Assembly (NCBI RefSeq): GCF_029625295.1
Contig: NZ_CP121112.1
Coordinates: 2,480,001 to 2,544,000 of the forward strand
DNA: 64,000 bases
Reading direction: 5' to 3'
Source: Flavobacterium gyeonganense
Lineage (GTDB): Bacteria; Bacteroidota; Bacteroidia; Flavobacteriales; Flavobacteriaceae
In this document: positions 1 to 9,000 of the stretch, piece after piece
Numbering within the stretch: the stretch's first letter is position 1
Layout: every line of letters begins with the position of its first letter
Made by a program: the position numbers and the translations under genes
The notes under the pieces: model-generated
Database searches by the model: none
Seen by the model: the letters and a program-made list of their open reading frames with translations, nothing else
What the model was told of the DNA's origin: nothing

Positions 1-170
1 ATGGTGAAAAAGAAACCACATGCATGCTGAAAAATAAAATTCCGATATACATAGGCTATTTTACTTCCTGGGTTAGTGAAGAAACCGGTGAAGTTTATTT
101 CTATCCTGATGTGTATCAAAAAGATAAAGAAACAACAGCTGAAGATCCAAATGGTTTGGTAATGGATTAA
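1..170 (+). CDS. L,D-transpeptidase (YkuD/YcbB type), C-terminal fragment
   Basis: Only the last 55 codons are present; the gene enters from the left edge in the frame starting at base 3 and stops at TAA 168-170. The visible residues run GEKETTCMLKNK then IPIYIGYFTSWV, followed by an acidic stretch ending GLVMD. This matches the conserved tail of large YcbB-like L,D-transpeptidases, where a PVxIxYxTAWV strand and a DIYGxD-like element follow the catalytic domain. Such enzymes make 3-3 cross-links in periplasmic peptidoglycan. The catalytic SHGCxR motif lies outside the window, so activity cannot be judged. The stop codon directly abuts the stop of the convergent gene on the other strand. The assignment rests on about 30 recognisable residues. 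Confidence 0.65.
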   Translation, partial: GEKETTCMLKNKIPIYIGYFTSWVSEETGEVYFYPDVYQKDKETTAEDPNGLVMD

Positions 171-497
171 TCATAATCCGATTTCGGGCTGCCAGAAATG
201 TTTGTCAAAGTCGACGATTTGATTATTGACCACTTTAATGCCTTCGTTTTCTAAAAGCTGCTGCATTAAATTGGTTCCGTCGAAGTGATGTTTTCCGGTC
301 AAAAGTCCTTTTCGGTTTACGACTCTGTGTGCCGGCACATCATCCATATTGTGACAGGCATTCATAGCCCAGCCGACCATTCGTGCAGATCTTGCGGTAC
401 CTAATGCTTTTGCGATTGCACCATAAGAAGTTACTTTTCCGTACGGAATCTGTCGGGCGATTGCATATACTTTTTCGAAAAAATTTTCTTCAGCCAT
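171..497 (-). CDS. alkyltransferase-like (ATL) DNA repair protein, MGMT DNA-binding domain
   Basis: The 108-residue protein is the C-terminal DNA-binding half of the Ada/MGMT family: IPYGKVTSYGAIAKALG (17-33), the ARSARMVG segment carrying the arginine finger (R39), and VPAHRVVNRKG (54-64). In true O6-alkylguanine transferases this last motif is PCHR with the acceptor cysteine. Here Cys is replaced by Ala56, so the protein cannot take up an alkyl group. ATL proteins of this kind bind O6-alkylguanine, flip it and flag it for nucleotide excision repair. The length suits a stand-alone ATL. It is convergent with the L,D-transpeptidase gene and seems to be monocistronic. The motif call is clear; the repair role is inferred from the family. 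Confidence 0.88.
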   Translation of the reverse strand: MAEENFFEKVYAIARQIPYGKVTSYGAIAKALGTARSARMVGWAMNACHNMDDVPAHRVVNRKGLLTGKHHFDGTNLMQQLLENEGIKVVNNQIVDFDKHFWQPEIGL

Positions 498-512
498 AAG
501 TTTGGTTGTTTG

Positions 513-607
513 CCACAGATTAAAGGATAAAATATGGTTTTATTAACGATTGAAACACCTTTTTTGCCCTATTGCCAAAGAGACCGGTTTCATCTTTTAA
601 TCTGTGG
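513..607. repeat. intergenic inverted repeat (CCACAGATTAAA arms)
   Basis: Two perfect 12-bp arms, CCACAGATTAAA at 513-524 and its reverse complement at 596-607, enclose about 70 bp between the ATL gene and the LysE gene. This is the kind of short dispersed inverted repeat that I know from flavobacterial intergenic regions. No gene is visible inside. Confidence 0.55.
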
Positions 608-615
608 TTTTTTAT

Positions 616-1254
616 TTATCCGAAGTAATAATTCAAAATATTAAAAAGCGTTATAAGAGCTACTAAACCTGTAATGCATCCAATGATTTTATTCATATTC
701 CGCATCAGGTAATCGGTTTTTTTCTCTATTTTTTCAAAAAAAGCAATATAACAGTATAAAGCGGCAAAAGAACCTAAAACAGAGCCTAAAACAAAGATAG
801 AGATGATATTGTTTTCAAAAGCAAAAAGCTGATAAGAAGCTAGCGTCACACTTACAACCACATAATAAGGAATAGGAAAAAAGTTCAGACCAGAAAGCAG
901 CATCCCTAAAAAGAAACGACTTTTTTTACTGCTTTTTTTAATCTTTGATTTTTTCTTCGCGGTTGGTTTTTTGGCAATAAATAAAAAGTAAATAGTCAAA
1001 ATAGAAAAGGCCACAAAGCCAATTTCGCGAAGCAGCGTCACAATATCCGGTCTGTTGTCAATTACACGTGCAAATAAAACCGCTACATAGACCTGAAAAA
1101 AAATAACTAAAACAGCACCAACAACAAACCATAAGGCATTCTTTTTCCCTTCTTTCAGATTTATTTTGGCAGCTGTCATGTTCAGTAATCCCGGAGGAAT
1201 GATTCCGATAACAGCAGCAATAAAACCTGAAACTAAAGGGGTGAGTAAGGCCAT
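616..1254 (-). CDS. LysE family amino-acid exporter
   Basis: The 212-residue membrane protein has about six hydrophobic segments (roughly 5-28, 40-62, 72-92, 114-140, 150-172, 187-211). The N-terminal GIIPPGLLNMTAAKINLKEG segment matches the LysE/RhtB signature, where a PGP-like turn in helix 1 is followed by a short amphipathic stretch. A very basic cytoplasmic loop (KKPTAKKKSKIKK, about 94-106) separates helices 3 and 4. The family exports amino acids or related small molecules from the cytoplasm. Substrate cannot be read from sequence. It lies 41 bp downstream of trmB on the same strand and may be co-transcribed with it. Confidence 0.82.
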   Translation of the reverse strand: MALLTPLVSGFIAAVIGIIPPGLLNMTAAKINLKEGKKNALWFVVGAVLVIFFQVYVAVLFARVIDNRPDIVTLLREIGFVAFSILTIYFLFIAKKPTAKKKSKIKKSSKKSRFFLGMLLSGLNFFPIPYYVVVSVTLASYQLFAFENNIISIFVLGSVLGSFAALYCYIAFFEKIEKKTDYLMRNMNKIIGCITGLVALITLFNILNYYFG

Positions 1255-1295
1255 TCGGTTGTTTGATAGGTTAGAATTTCGTTTTAAAAAATAAT

Positions 1296-1973
1296 TTAGT
1301 CTTTAATTTTAAAACGAATATACGTAATTGCCTTGTTTATTTCTAAATATTGTTTTTCGTAAAAGGTCTGAATTGAAGTTACTACTTCCGGACTTCCTTC
1401 ATTTTTATATACGTTATGGTTGGCATATAAAACTTCGTGTCCTTCTCCGTGCAGTAATCCTAAGGTATAACCGTGCATGAATTCACTGTCGGTTTTCAGG
1501 TTTACAACACCGTCTTTTTTAAGGATTTTTTTATACAATTTCAAAAACTCAGAATTGGTCATTCTGTGCTTGGTTCTTTTGTATTTGATTTGCGGATCCG
1601 GAAAAGTAATCCAGATTTCGTCAACTTCGCCTTCAGCAAAAATATGATTGATTAATTCGATCTGGGTTCGTACAAACGCCACATTATGCAGGCCATCTTC
1701 CACAGCTGTTTTGGCACCTCTCCAGAAACGGGCACCTTTAATGTCAATTCCGATAAAATTTTTGTCCGGGTATTTTTCTGCCAGTCCAACAGAATATTCT
1801 CCTTTTCCACAGCCTAATTCTAAAACTAACGGATTGTCATTTTTAAAGAAATCAGTATTCCATTTTCCTCTTAACGGAAACGAATCACTTACAACTTCTT
1901 CTCTGGTTGGCTGGAAAACGTTTTCAAATGTTTCGTTTTCCCTGAATCTTTTTAGTTTATTTTTACTTCCCAC
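1296..1973 (-). CDS. trmB: tRNA (guanine-N7-)-methyltransferase
   Basis: TrmB makes m7G46 in the variable loop of tRNAs using S-adenosylmethionine. The 225-residue length is typical. Visible motifs are the SAM-binding loop LELGCGKGEYS (51-61), the acidic IGID strand, and the family signature FPDPQIKYKRTKHR, which carries the catalytic Asp and the basic tRNA-contacting residues. No extra domains are present. The gene is followed by the LysE-type exporter on the same strand and preceded by a 120-bp gap after amt, so it probably has its own promoter. Confidence 0.95.
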   Translation of the reverse strand: MGSKNKLKRFRENETFENVFQPTREEVVSDSFPLRGKWNTDFFKNDNPLVLELGCGKGEYSVGLAEKYPDKNFIGIDIKGARFWRGAKTAVEDGLHNVAFVRTQIELINHIFAEGEVDEIWITFPDPQIKYKRTKHRMTNSEFLKLYKKILKKDGVVNLKTDSEFMHGYTLGLLHGEGHEVLYANHNVYKNEGSPEVVTSIQTFYEKQYLEINKAITYIRFKIKD

Positions 1974-2097
1974 TTTTTACAAAAATTTTCCGCAAAATTA
2001 AGCAATATAAACGAATGGACGAGGTGGAATTGAAGTTTAAATTTTAGCCGCAGTATTTTCAGGTTTTTAATCTGAGAAAGCTGCGGCTTATTTTTGG

Positions 2098-3477
2098 TTA
2101 GTAATGTGGTTCGGTTATATGTGATGATTTTGGATCCAGCGTTTCATCATGCTGAGATAAATCCAGTCCGATGTGTTCTGATTCTTCTGAAACTCGTAGC
2201 GGAATAATGAAATTGGTTACTTTGAACAAGAAATAAGCTCCAAAGAAGGTAAATATTGAAACCAGTACTAATGCCATCATGTGATGTCCGAAAACATTCC
2301 ATCCTCCGTGCAGTAAACTTGCATCTTCACCATGAGCAAAAATAGCTGTTAAGATCATTCCCATAATTCCGCCCACACCGTGACAGGCAAAAACATCCAG
2401 TGTATCGTCAAATCTTTTTGAAAAACTGCAGTTTACAGCTGTGTTTGAAACCAAGGCTGTTATGAATCCGAAAAACATACTTTCAGGAACCGATACGAAA
2501 CCTGCAGCAGGAGTAATGGCTACTAAACCTACAACAGCTCCGATGCATGCCCCAAGAGCAGAAACTTTTCTTCCGTTCATTCGGTCAAAGAAAATCCACG
2601 TTAACATGGCTGCAGCCGATGAAGTTGTGGTGGTGGCAAAAGCCATGGCAGCTGTTCCGTTCGCAGCAAGAGCAGATCCGGCGTTGAAACCAAACCATCC
2701 AAACCATAACATTCCGGTTCCTAATAATACAAACGGAATATTGGTTGGAATATGCTGACTGTTTTTTCTTTTTCCTAAAACGATAACCCCGGCCAAAGCA
2801 GCAAATCCGGAACTCATGTGTACTACGGTTCCTCCGGCAAAATCTTTTACGCCAAAATAGCTTCCCAAAATGCCCGTTGGATACCAAACCGCGTGGCATA
2901 AAGGAGCATATATAAAAATGGTAAATAAACTGATGAAAATTAAATAGGATATAAAACGTACACGTTCTGCAAATGATCCTGTAATAATAGCAGGACAAAT
3001 AATCGCAAATTTCATCTGAAATAAAGCAAAAAGCATAAACGGAATCGTAGTAGCCAATTGTTTATGAGGCAGGACGCCTACATAGTCCATAAAGGCAAAA
3101 GTTGTCGGATCACCAAAGAAACTGTAAAAATGATCTCCTGAACCAAAACCAACAGGCTCTCCAAACGCAAGGCTAAAAGCCACTACAGCCCATAAAAGCG
3201 TAACAACTCCTAAACAAATAAAACTTTGTAACATCGTTGAAATCACGTTTTTCTTGCCTACCATTCCGCCGTAAAAGAAAGATAATCCCGGGGTCATGAT
3301 TAAAACCAGACAAGAGGATGTCAGCATCCAGGCAACATCTGCGGGTACAATGTGATCAATGGTGCCAAATGCAGCTAATACATAATCATTTTCTGTAACA
3401 GTAGGCCAAAAAGCGCCCGTGATACAAACAATACTTATCATAATAAAGGAGATGATCCAGCGTTTTTCTATTTTCAT
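2098..3477 (-). CDS. amt: ammonium transporter
   Basis: The 459-residue polytopic protein belongs to the Amt/MEP/Rh family and moves ammonium across the inner membrane. It shows a cleavable or first hydrophobic segment (8-24), about eleven membrane helices, the signature DFAGGTVVHMSSGFAALAG, and a second FACHGVGGIMG block. The histidines in these two blocks correspond to the pore twin-His pair. A hydrophilic tail of about 35 residues ends in HITEPHY. No glnK/glnB gene is adjacent, unlike many bacterial amt loci. A -7 box lies about 40 bp upstream of the start. Confidence 0.95.
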   Translation of the reverse strand: MKIEKRWIISFIMISIVCITGAFWPTVTENDYVLAAFGTIDHIVPADVAWMLTSSCLVLIMTPGLSFFYGGMVGKKNVISTMLQSFICLGVVTLLWAVVAFSLAFGEPVGFGSGDHFYSFFGDPTTFAFMDYVGVLPHKQLATTIPFMLFALFQMKFAIICPAIITGSFAERVRFISYLIFISLFTIFIYAPLCHAVWYPTGILGSYFGVKDFAGGTVVHMSSGFAALAGVIVLGKRKNSQHIPTNIPFVLLGTGMLWFGWFGFNAGSALAANGTAAMAFATTTTSSAAAMLTWIFFDRMNGRKVSALGACIGAVVGLVAITPAAGFVSVPESMFFGFITALVSNTAVNCSFSKRFDDTLDVFACHGVGGIMGMILTAIFAHGEDASLLHGGWNVFGHHMMALVLVSIFTFFGAYFLFKVTNFIIPLRVSEESEHIGLDLSQHDETLDPKSSHITEPHY

Positions 3478-3515
3478 TTTTCAAATACTTTATTTAACCC
3501 TATTTTTTTTGGGGG

Positions 3516-3523
3516 CAAAGTTA
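3516..3523 (-). promoter_or_regulatory. putative -7 box of the amt promoter (TAACTTTG)
   Basis: On the minus strand TAACTTTG fits the Bacteroidota -7 consensus TAnnTTTG and sits 39 bp upstream of the amt ATG. I see no good TTG at the expected 19-bp spacing, so this is tentative. The rest of 3478-3739 is AT-rich with no recognisable feature. Confidence 0.35.
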
Positions 3524-3739
3524 AAAAAAAATAAATATTTTAATTTTAAGGGGTGACAAAATAGAGGCTTGATTTTTATTTTAGTAAATTTTATAAAATT
3601 CAGCTTGTTTTTTTGAGAGTATCTTATTTTGTGCTTCTAAATTTACGCTATTATTGTCAAATATATTATAATAGAATTGATATCCTGAGTTCTAAAGTGC
3701 CCGAAAGCTGATGATTGCAAACAGAATGACAGATATTGC

Positions 3740-4231
3740 TTATTTTTTTTGAAGTTTGGCAATCAAAATATCTTCGATGGGCCTTTTTATTTTTACTACT
3801 GAATCCACTTCGTCATTCGGAATCGTCATGGATAAAACATAATGTTGAATCTTCCATTCTTTTCCTATTTTGACCAAAACTCCTGAGCCACGGCAAATTT
3901 TCATCTGTGTATTGAGTAATTCGTCGAACCAGGCAATTTTTCCGCTTTTGTCAAAAAAGATGTGGCGTTCCAATGCCGTAAAATTCCAGGTTGTTCCTTT
4001 GTCGAAATAGGGTTTCGCCCAGGCTTTAAAATCAGGTTTAATCCAGTTTTCGGTAGCGTCTGTTCCGATGTAAATCGCGTCTTCGGTCATGGCATTAAAA
4101 TAAGCGTCGAATTTCACATCGGCCGCGGCTTTGTGCCAGGCGTCAAGAGTCTGGTTGATTTTGTCTTTTTCGGCATTTTGGGCATTTGCAAAAACAGTTG
4201 CGAATAAAAGTAATAGGATCGTCTTTTTCAT
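3740..4231 (-). CDS. secreted NTF2-like (SnoaL-type) protein
   Basis: A 163-residue protein with a Sec signal peptide (MKKTILLLLFATVFANAQ, cleavage near 18) followed by a single cone-shaped NTF2-like domain. The start of the domain, INQTLDAWHKAAADVKFDAYFNAM, and the later pattern AIYIGTDATENW...FKAWAKPYF are typical of SnoaL_3/DUF4440-like proteins. Many flavobacteria encode such secreted stand-alone NTF2 domains and their ligands are unknown. It is flanked by repeat-filled intergenic DNA and appears monocistronic. Confidence 0.75.
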   Translation of the reverse strand: MKKTILLLLFATVFANAQNAEKDKINQTLDAWHKAAADVKFDAYFNAMTEDAIYIGTDATENWIKPDFKAWAKPYFDKGTTWNFTALERHIFFDKSGKIAWFDELLNTQMKICRGSGVLVKIGKEWKIQHYVLSMTIPNDEVDSVVKIKRPIEDILIAKLQKK

Positions 4232-4266
4232 GTATAAAGTATTTAAGTTTAAAGGTATTATTTTTT

Positions 4267-4606
4267 ACCATATAAGTGATATAAGTTCATTTTAGTATTG
4301 TGTCTAGTATTGTGAAATTTAAATTTTACTAATTGTTGTTGAGTTCATAAAAGTTTATTCTAACACATAGAAAAACATAGTTTTATGTGTAAAAAAAGTG
4401 ATCAATAAAGAAATACATTTCTTTACACATAGCTATGTGTTTTCAAATTAGTGAAACGCCTTTTTTCAGCGCTCCGAGACTATGTTTCTATGTGTTAAAT
4501 AATTACAAAGGGATGAGATTTGTTCATTTTGATTTTCTTATATGTCTTTCAAAGGCTATTAACAAAGTAACTCAAAACTTAAATTATCTTATATCACTTA
4601 TATGGT
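4267..4606. repeat. 340-bp inverted repeat, ACCATATAAG family, copy 1
   Basis: The arms ACCATATAAGTGATATAAG (4267-4285) and its exact reverse complement (4588-4606) are perfect over 19 bp. They bracket a second, unrelated inverted-repeat element (4361-4499). Two further copies of the same arm pair, with short interiors, lie at 47550-47615 and 55836-55904. This element fills most of the 416-bp gap between the NTF2-like gene and the HGQPGHRC lipoprotein gene. No coding sequence is visible in the gap. Confidence 0.7.
4361..4499. repeat. inverted repeat, ACACATAG family, copy A
   Basis: The element starts TAACACATAGAAAAACATAG, has an internal palindrome ACACATAGCTATGTGT (4425-4440), and ends CTATGTTTCTATGTGTTA. 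Its right half is closely related, in reverse orientation, to the element at 18259-18395, including a shared GGCGTTTCAC block. It is nested inside the 4267-4606 repeat. Confidence 0.65.
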
Positions 4607-4647
4607 AGAAAAAAATTATATTTGAGAGCTTTTTAAACACCTCGATC

Positions 4648-5325
4648 ATGAATTCAAAAATCTACATAAGTTCGATCATTATTGCCTCTTTAGCTTTTAT
4701 TTCCTGTAAAAAGGAATTAGAAGTTCAGGAAAACACTTCAACATCTGAGCTGATCCGATTAGGACTTGCAAAAGACACTTCTAAAACAGCCGTTCCGGTG
4801 GCACAGGCTCCGGCCACAAACCCAAATACAGTTTTGGGAGAAACAAAAGGACTTAATCCTGCTCACGGACAGCCGGGACATCGTTGCGATATTGCCGTTG
4901 GAGCACCATTGAATTCGGCACCAACACAACAAGGGCAAGTGACCGCTCAGGCACCACAAACCGTTCAGGTAAATGCTGGTCAGCCCAATATGGTTACCAC
5001 AAAAACGGTAACTGCTGCTCCGGTAAAAGTAGGCAAAGGCATGAATCCGTCGCATGGTCAGCCGGGCCATAGATGCGATATTCCGGTAGGGGCGCCTTTA
5101 AATTCTCCGGTTACAAAACCAGCGACCACAACAACAGCTGCGACTCAAAGCGGAACAGTCGAAAAAGCATTTACGGTAACACCGCCAGCAAACAATACCG
5201 TTCCTGCTTTATTAAGTACCGAAACCGCAAAACCCGTAACCACAGCCGAAGGAACGAATCCGGTACATGGTCAGCCGGGCCACCGCTGCGATATTGCCGT
5301 GGGAGCGCCATTGCCAAAATCTTAA
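4648..5325 (+). CDS. lipoprotein with three HGQPGHRCDI repeats
   Basis: A 225-residue protein with a lipoprotein signal (lipobox FISC, lipidated Cys20 followed by KK). The rest is low-complexity Thr/Pro/Ala/Val/Gln-rich linker carrying three copies of an almost invariant 20-residue block: NPxHGQPGHRCDIxVGAPL at about 70-88, 133-151 and 204-222. Each block has two His and one Cys at fixed spacing, which suggests metal or heme binding, or a covalent attachment site. I know similar blocks from uncharacterised Bacteroidota proteins but no assigned function. The linkers differ while the blocks are kept, so selection acts on the blocks. It stands alone, with repeats on both sides. Confidence 0.85.
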   Translation: MNSKIYISSIIIASLAFISCKKELEVQENTSTSELIRLGLAKDTSKTAVPVAQAPATNPNTVLGETKGLNPAHGQPGHRCDIAVGAPLNSAPTQQGQVTAQAPQTVQVNAGQPNMVTTKTVTAAPVKVGKGMNPSHGQPGHRCDIPVGAPLNSPVTKPATTTTAATQSGTVEKAFTVTPPANNTVPALLSTETAKPVTTAEGTNPVHGQPGHRCDIAVGAPLPKS

Positions 5326-5370
5326 ATTAGTCGAAATTCAACGGATAAAAAAAAATCTAATTTTTAAATT

Positions 5371-5590
5371 CCAAATTCCAAGTCTTTATTTTGGAACTTG
5401 GAATTTAAAAACTTAAGTATTCTAAGTTTGAAGTATTAGAATTATTTCAAAAAAATTCCAAATCCCACTGTTTATTTTGGAACTTGGAATTTAAAAACTT
5501 AAGTATTCTAAGTTTGAAGTATTAGAATTATTTCAAAAAAATTCCAAATCCCACTGTTTAGTTTGGAATTTGGAATTTAAAACTTGGAAT
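5371..5590. repeat. 86-bp tandem repeat, about 2.5 units
   Basis: The motif TTTATTTTGGAACTTGGAAT begins at 5385 and again at 5471, and a variant (TTTAGTTTGG) begins at 5557, so the period is 86 bp. Each unit contains a hairpin-forming pair (ATTCCAAAT... and ...TTGGAACTTGGAAT). A related AAATTCCAAATTCCAA fragment occurs near 10470. The array fills the gap between the lipoprotein gene and the convergent hibernation factor gene, and could act as a transcription barrier. Confidence 0.8.
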
Positions 5591-5602
5591 TTAAATATTC
5601 TA

Positions 5603-5917
5603 TTAATGTGCTTTCATTTTTTCGAAAGTAGTAGTCAATGATTTTTTGGCTTTTGCCAAAGCACCGCTAAACGCTTTTTCAAGAGTGTCTGCGTGTTCTG
5701 TAACGGTAAGCGGCTGTAAATTGGCGATACGGACTTCAAGAACGCATTTTTTATCGTTTAAGCCGAATTTCTCTCCATTTTCATCTCCAAAATGTACTTC
5801 TATGCGTGTAATTTTATCTTCAAAACGCGCTAAACTTTTTTCAAGTTCTCCTGAAAAATAATTTTCTAATCTTGCGTGTCCTTCAATGTTTTTGTCGGTA
5901 TTGATTTGAATTTTCAT
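5603..5917 (-). CDS. short ribosome hibernation-promoting factor (HPF/RaiA family)
   Basis: The 104-residue protein starts MKIQINTDKNIEGHARLENYF and continues with the family's alternating beta-alpha-beta pattern (IEVHFGDENGEK, CVLEVRIANLQPLTV), ending in a KAKKSLTTTFEKMKAH helix. HPF/RaiA proteins bind the decoding centre of the 30S subunit and silence ribosomes under stress or in stationary phase. It is the short form, without the C-terminal 100S-dimerisation domain. It is monocistronic and convergent to the HGQPGHRC lipoprotein across the tandem repeat. Confidence 0.88.
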   Translation of the reverse strand: MKIQINTDKNIEGHARLENYFSGELEKSLARFEDKITRIEVHFGDENGEKFGLNDKKCVLEVRIANLQPLTVTEHADTLEKAFSGALAKAKKSLTTTFEKMKAH

Positions 5918-6040
5918 AACGGTTTGTATTTAATGATTGTTTCTCAAAGCTATTTTTTTTTAAATGAAAAGGCAAGTGAGTTAAGGAAAGATTATGAAAT
6001 ATTTTTGGTAGTTTTTGAAATCAAATAGGTCATTTTAAAA

Positions 6041-9000
6041 TTAACCAATCGACATTTTTGCAGATTCTTTCCAAAGATAGTTTGGCATTGGTTCTTTTAA
6101 TTCCCATTTAATATTCATTGGTTTTGATCCTTCATTTTCTTTAAAATTTCCTTCTCCTATAAAAACATATCCCATTGTATTTCCAAATTCATTTTTTGAT
6201 TTTTCTCTAATAAATAAAAGTATATTTTTCTTCAATTCTTTATGATTTATATAAGTCAACCCTTTTCCTTTATCATCTCTTGTTTGATTTTGTGACTGCC
6301 AATGGAACAATGTTTCACTTATTGCAAAGTCATTGTACAAAGTAGTTGGTGAATAATCTTCTTCGGACTTAATTAAATCTATAAATAGTATTTCTGTATT
6401 TAATTCTTTATTTTCAGCTACACCAACTCCTATCGCGTTTGAGGATTTTTTTTCAAATGTAGACATTCTGAATGCAACTAAAATTTGATCTCTTGTATAT
6501 CTAGCGTGTAATTTCAAAGGTTGATTATAAGGTAATTGAATTTCTGTTTCTTTAAAATCAACTTTATCGATTAATATTTCTAATACTTCAATAATTTCAT
6601 TAATCAAGATTTTATTCTTTCCGATGGTTCTAATACTTTCTTCTAAAGACTCATAGCCACCCGCATTTTGCCAAATGTCATAATGTAACATTAGTAGCAT
6701 TGCCTTTTCGTTCTCATCAAAATCCCCAATGTTTATGTTGAAGTTTAATTTTGCTATTTTAAGAATAAAATTAAAATAACTTGTTGAGTTTGTAGAAAGC
6801 CACTTATTGCTTATTGCAGAATAAATTTGTTTTTCATTTGTACTATCAAAATCATTAAATACACCTGCTCTCTGACATAACCTAGACCAAGTTTCTTTTT
6901 TTGAATAGATTGTTTCAATTGAAATATGGTTTAGTGCTATGAAATTATTTAATGTTAAAGGCAATTTAGTTTGTTCATGAAAACCTCTAATTTTATTTAT
7001 CAATTGAGTCACATTTAATGAGGTTGCTTTTTGGATGTTTTCTAAAATTGTTTCTTTTGCCTTTTTCTCTAATACAACGGAACAGCCCAATGGCAAATGT
7101 GGAAAATCATCTTCTATTTCTTTTTGAACTGAAGTTGTAGTTTTTCCAATCAACGCCCTGAATTTACTTTCAAAATCATATTCAGGTCTTGAATTCCCAA
7201 CAAAATCCAATACAGTCAAACACTCTTTTCCCTCAAATAAACGTAACCCTCTTCCAAGTTGCTGTAGAAAAATTGTTAAGCTTTCAGTAGGTCTTAAAAA
7301 CAAAACAGTATCAATTTCAGGAATATCTATTCCTTCATTAAAAATATCAACAACAAATAGATAATTGATTTTTTTATTTTTAAATTCATTTCTAATAACT
7401 TCTCTTTCGTTTTTATTATTAGTAGTCAAATACTTTGCGTTTAATTTTGCTAGATTGAACTTTTCGGTCATATATTCTGCATGCTTGATTGAAACGCAAA
7501 ATCCAATTGCACAAACATCATGAATATCATTTGTGTATTTATTTAAACTGTTAATTATTTCACCAACTCGTACATCATTTTTAGTATAAACGTTGGTTAA
7601 TTCACTTGCTAAATACTTTCCGTTTGCCCAACTTATATTTTTTAAATCTATACTGTCAGAAATTCCAAAATATTGAAATGGACATAGTAAACCTTTATTC
7701 ATTGCTTCAGGCAATCTAATTTCAGCTGCTATTCTATTACAGAAATCTTCTAATATATTTTTATTATCCATTCTTTCAGGTGTGGCAGTCAAACCAAGTA
7801 AAATTTTTGGTTTAAAATAATCTAGAATGGGGCGATAACTAAACGCTTTCTGATGATGTGCTTCATCAATAATTATAAAATCATAATAATCTGGTGAAAG
7901 TTTTATTTCTTTTAATCTATTTTTTAAAGTTTGAATTGAGGCAAAAATATATTCGTTATTCGTTGGCTCAATACCATCTACCCATAATTGCCCAAAATCA
8001 TTATCTTTTAAAACTCCCCTAAATTTTGATAATGACTGCTCTAAAATTTCTTTTCTATGTGCAATAAAAAGTAATTTCGAAGATTTGTTATTACTCTTGA
8101 ATTTTTTATAATCGAATGCAGAAATTACTGTTTTTCCTGTCCCAGTTGCTGCAACTAAAAGATTTCTATTTCTATTATGAACTGTTCTTTCAACTTCTAA
8201 TTTTTCAAGAATTTCATTTTGATAAGAATAAGGTTTTATGTCAAAATAGGCTGTTGTAAAAGTATTTTCTTTTGAAAACCTCCCTTGCTTTAGGGCAATT
8301 ACTAATTTTTCAGAGTGAATTTTTTGGTCATACAATTCAAAATCTGAATTTTGCCAATAAGCTTCAAATGTTTTCTTGAATTTATCAATAATGTGACCAA
8401 CTTCTTTAGTTGTTACTTTCAAGTTCCATTCTAAACCGTCTGTTAATGCTGAACGAGAAAAATTAGACGAACCAATATATGCAGTATGAAAGCCTGTGTT
8501 TCTTTCGAATAAATAAGCTTTTGCATGTAATCTTTCATTACTTATATTGTAAGAGACTTTTACCTCTGTATTTTCTAAAGAAGCCAAAAACTCAACTGCT
8601 TTTGAATCTGTTGCACCAATATATGTTGTTGTAATTATTCTAAGTTTTCCACCTCTTTCTGTAAATTCTCTCAGTTCACGTTCGAGAATCCTAATTCCTT
8701 TCCATTTAATGAAAGAAACCAATAAATCGATTTTATCTGATGACAATATTTCTTTTCGTAATTCACTTTCTAAAGTTGTTCCAGAATTCCCGCCAGTAAA
8801 AAGTTCACTATGAATTAATCTTGTGTAAGGGGTAATTTCTTTTAAATGCAAATCTAAATCCGTGAAATGGGAATCAACTTTTGTAAAGACAGCTTTTAAA
8901 ATTTTTCCCTCTGTTTCAATTAAATCATCCTCAAATTCTTCTTTTTTAAGTTCTTCTTTTAGAAATAAAATGATCTTATTTGAAATTTCGATTTGTGTTT

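Noticed and set aside
2585..2998. A 137-codon frame inside amt on the same strand.
   Set aside because: Composition rich in Cys, Tyr, Arg and Phe is the shadow of a membrane protein; amt itself is complete and well conserved.
4759..5070. A 103-codon frame opposite the HGQPGHRC lipoprotein gene.
   Set aside because: It is the mirror of a repetitive coding sequence, with an improbable amino-acid composition and no start context.
5371..5590. CRISPR array.
   Set aside because: The units are directly adjacent 86-bp repeats without variable spacers, and no cas genes are in the window.
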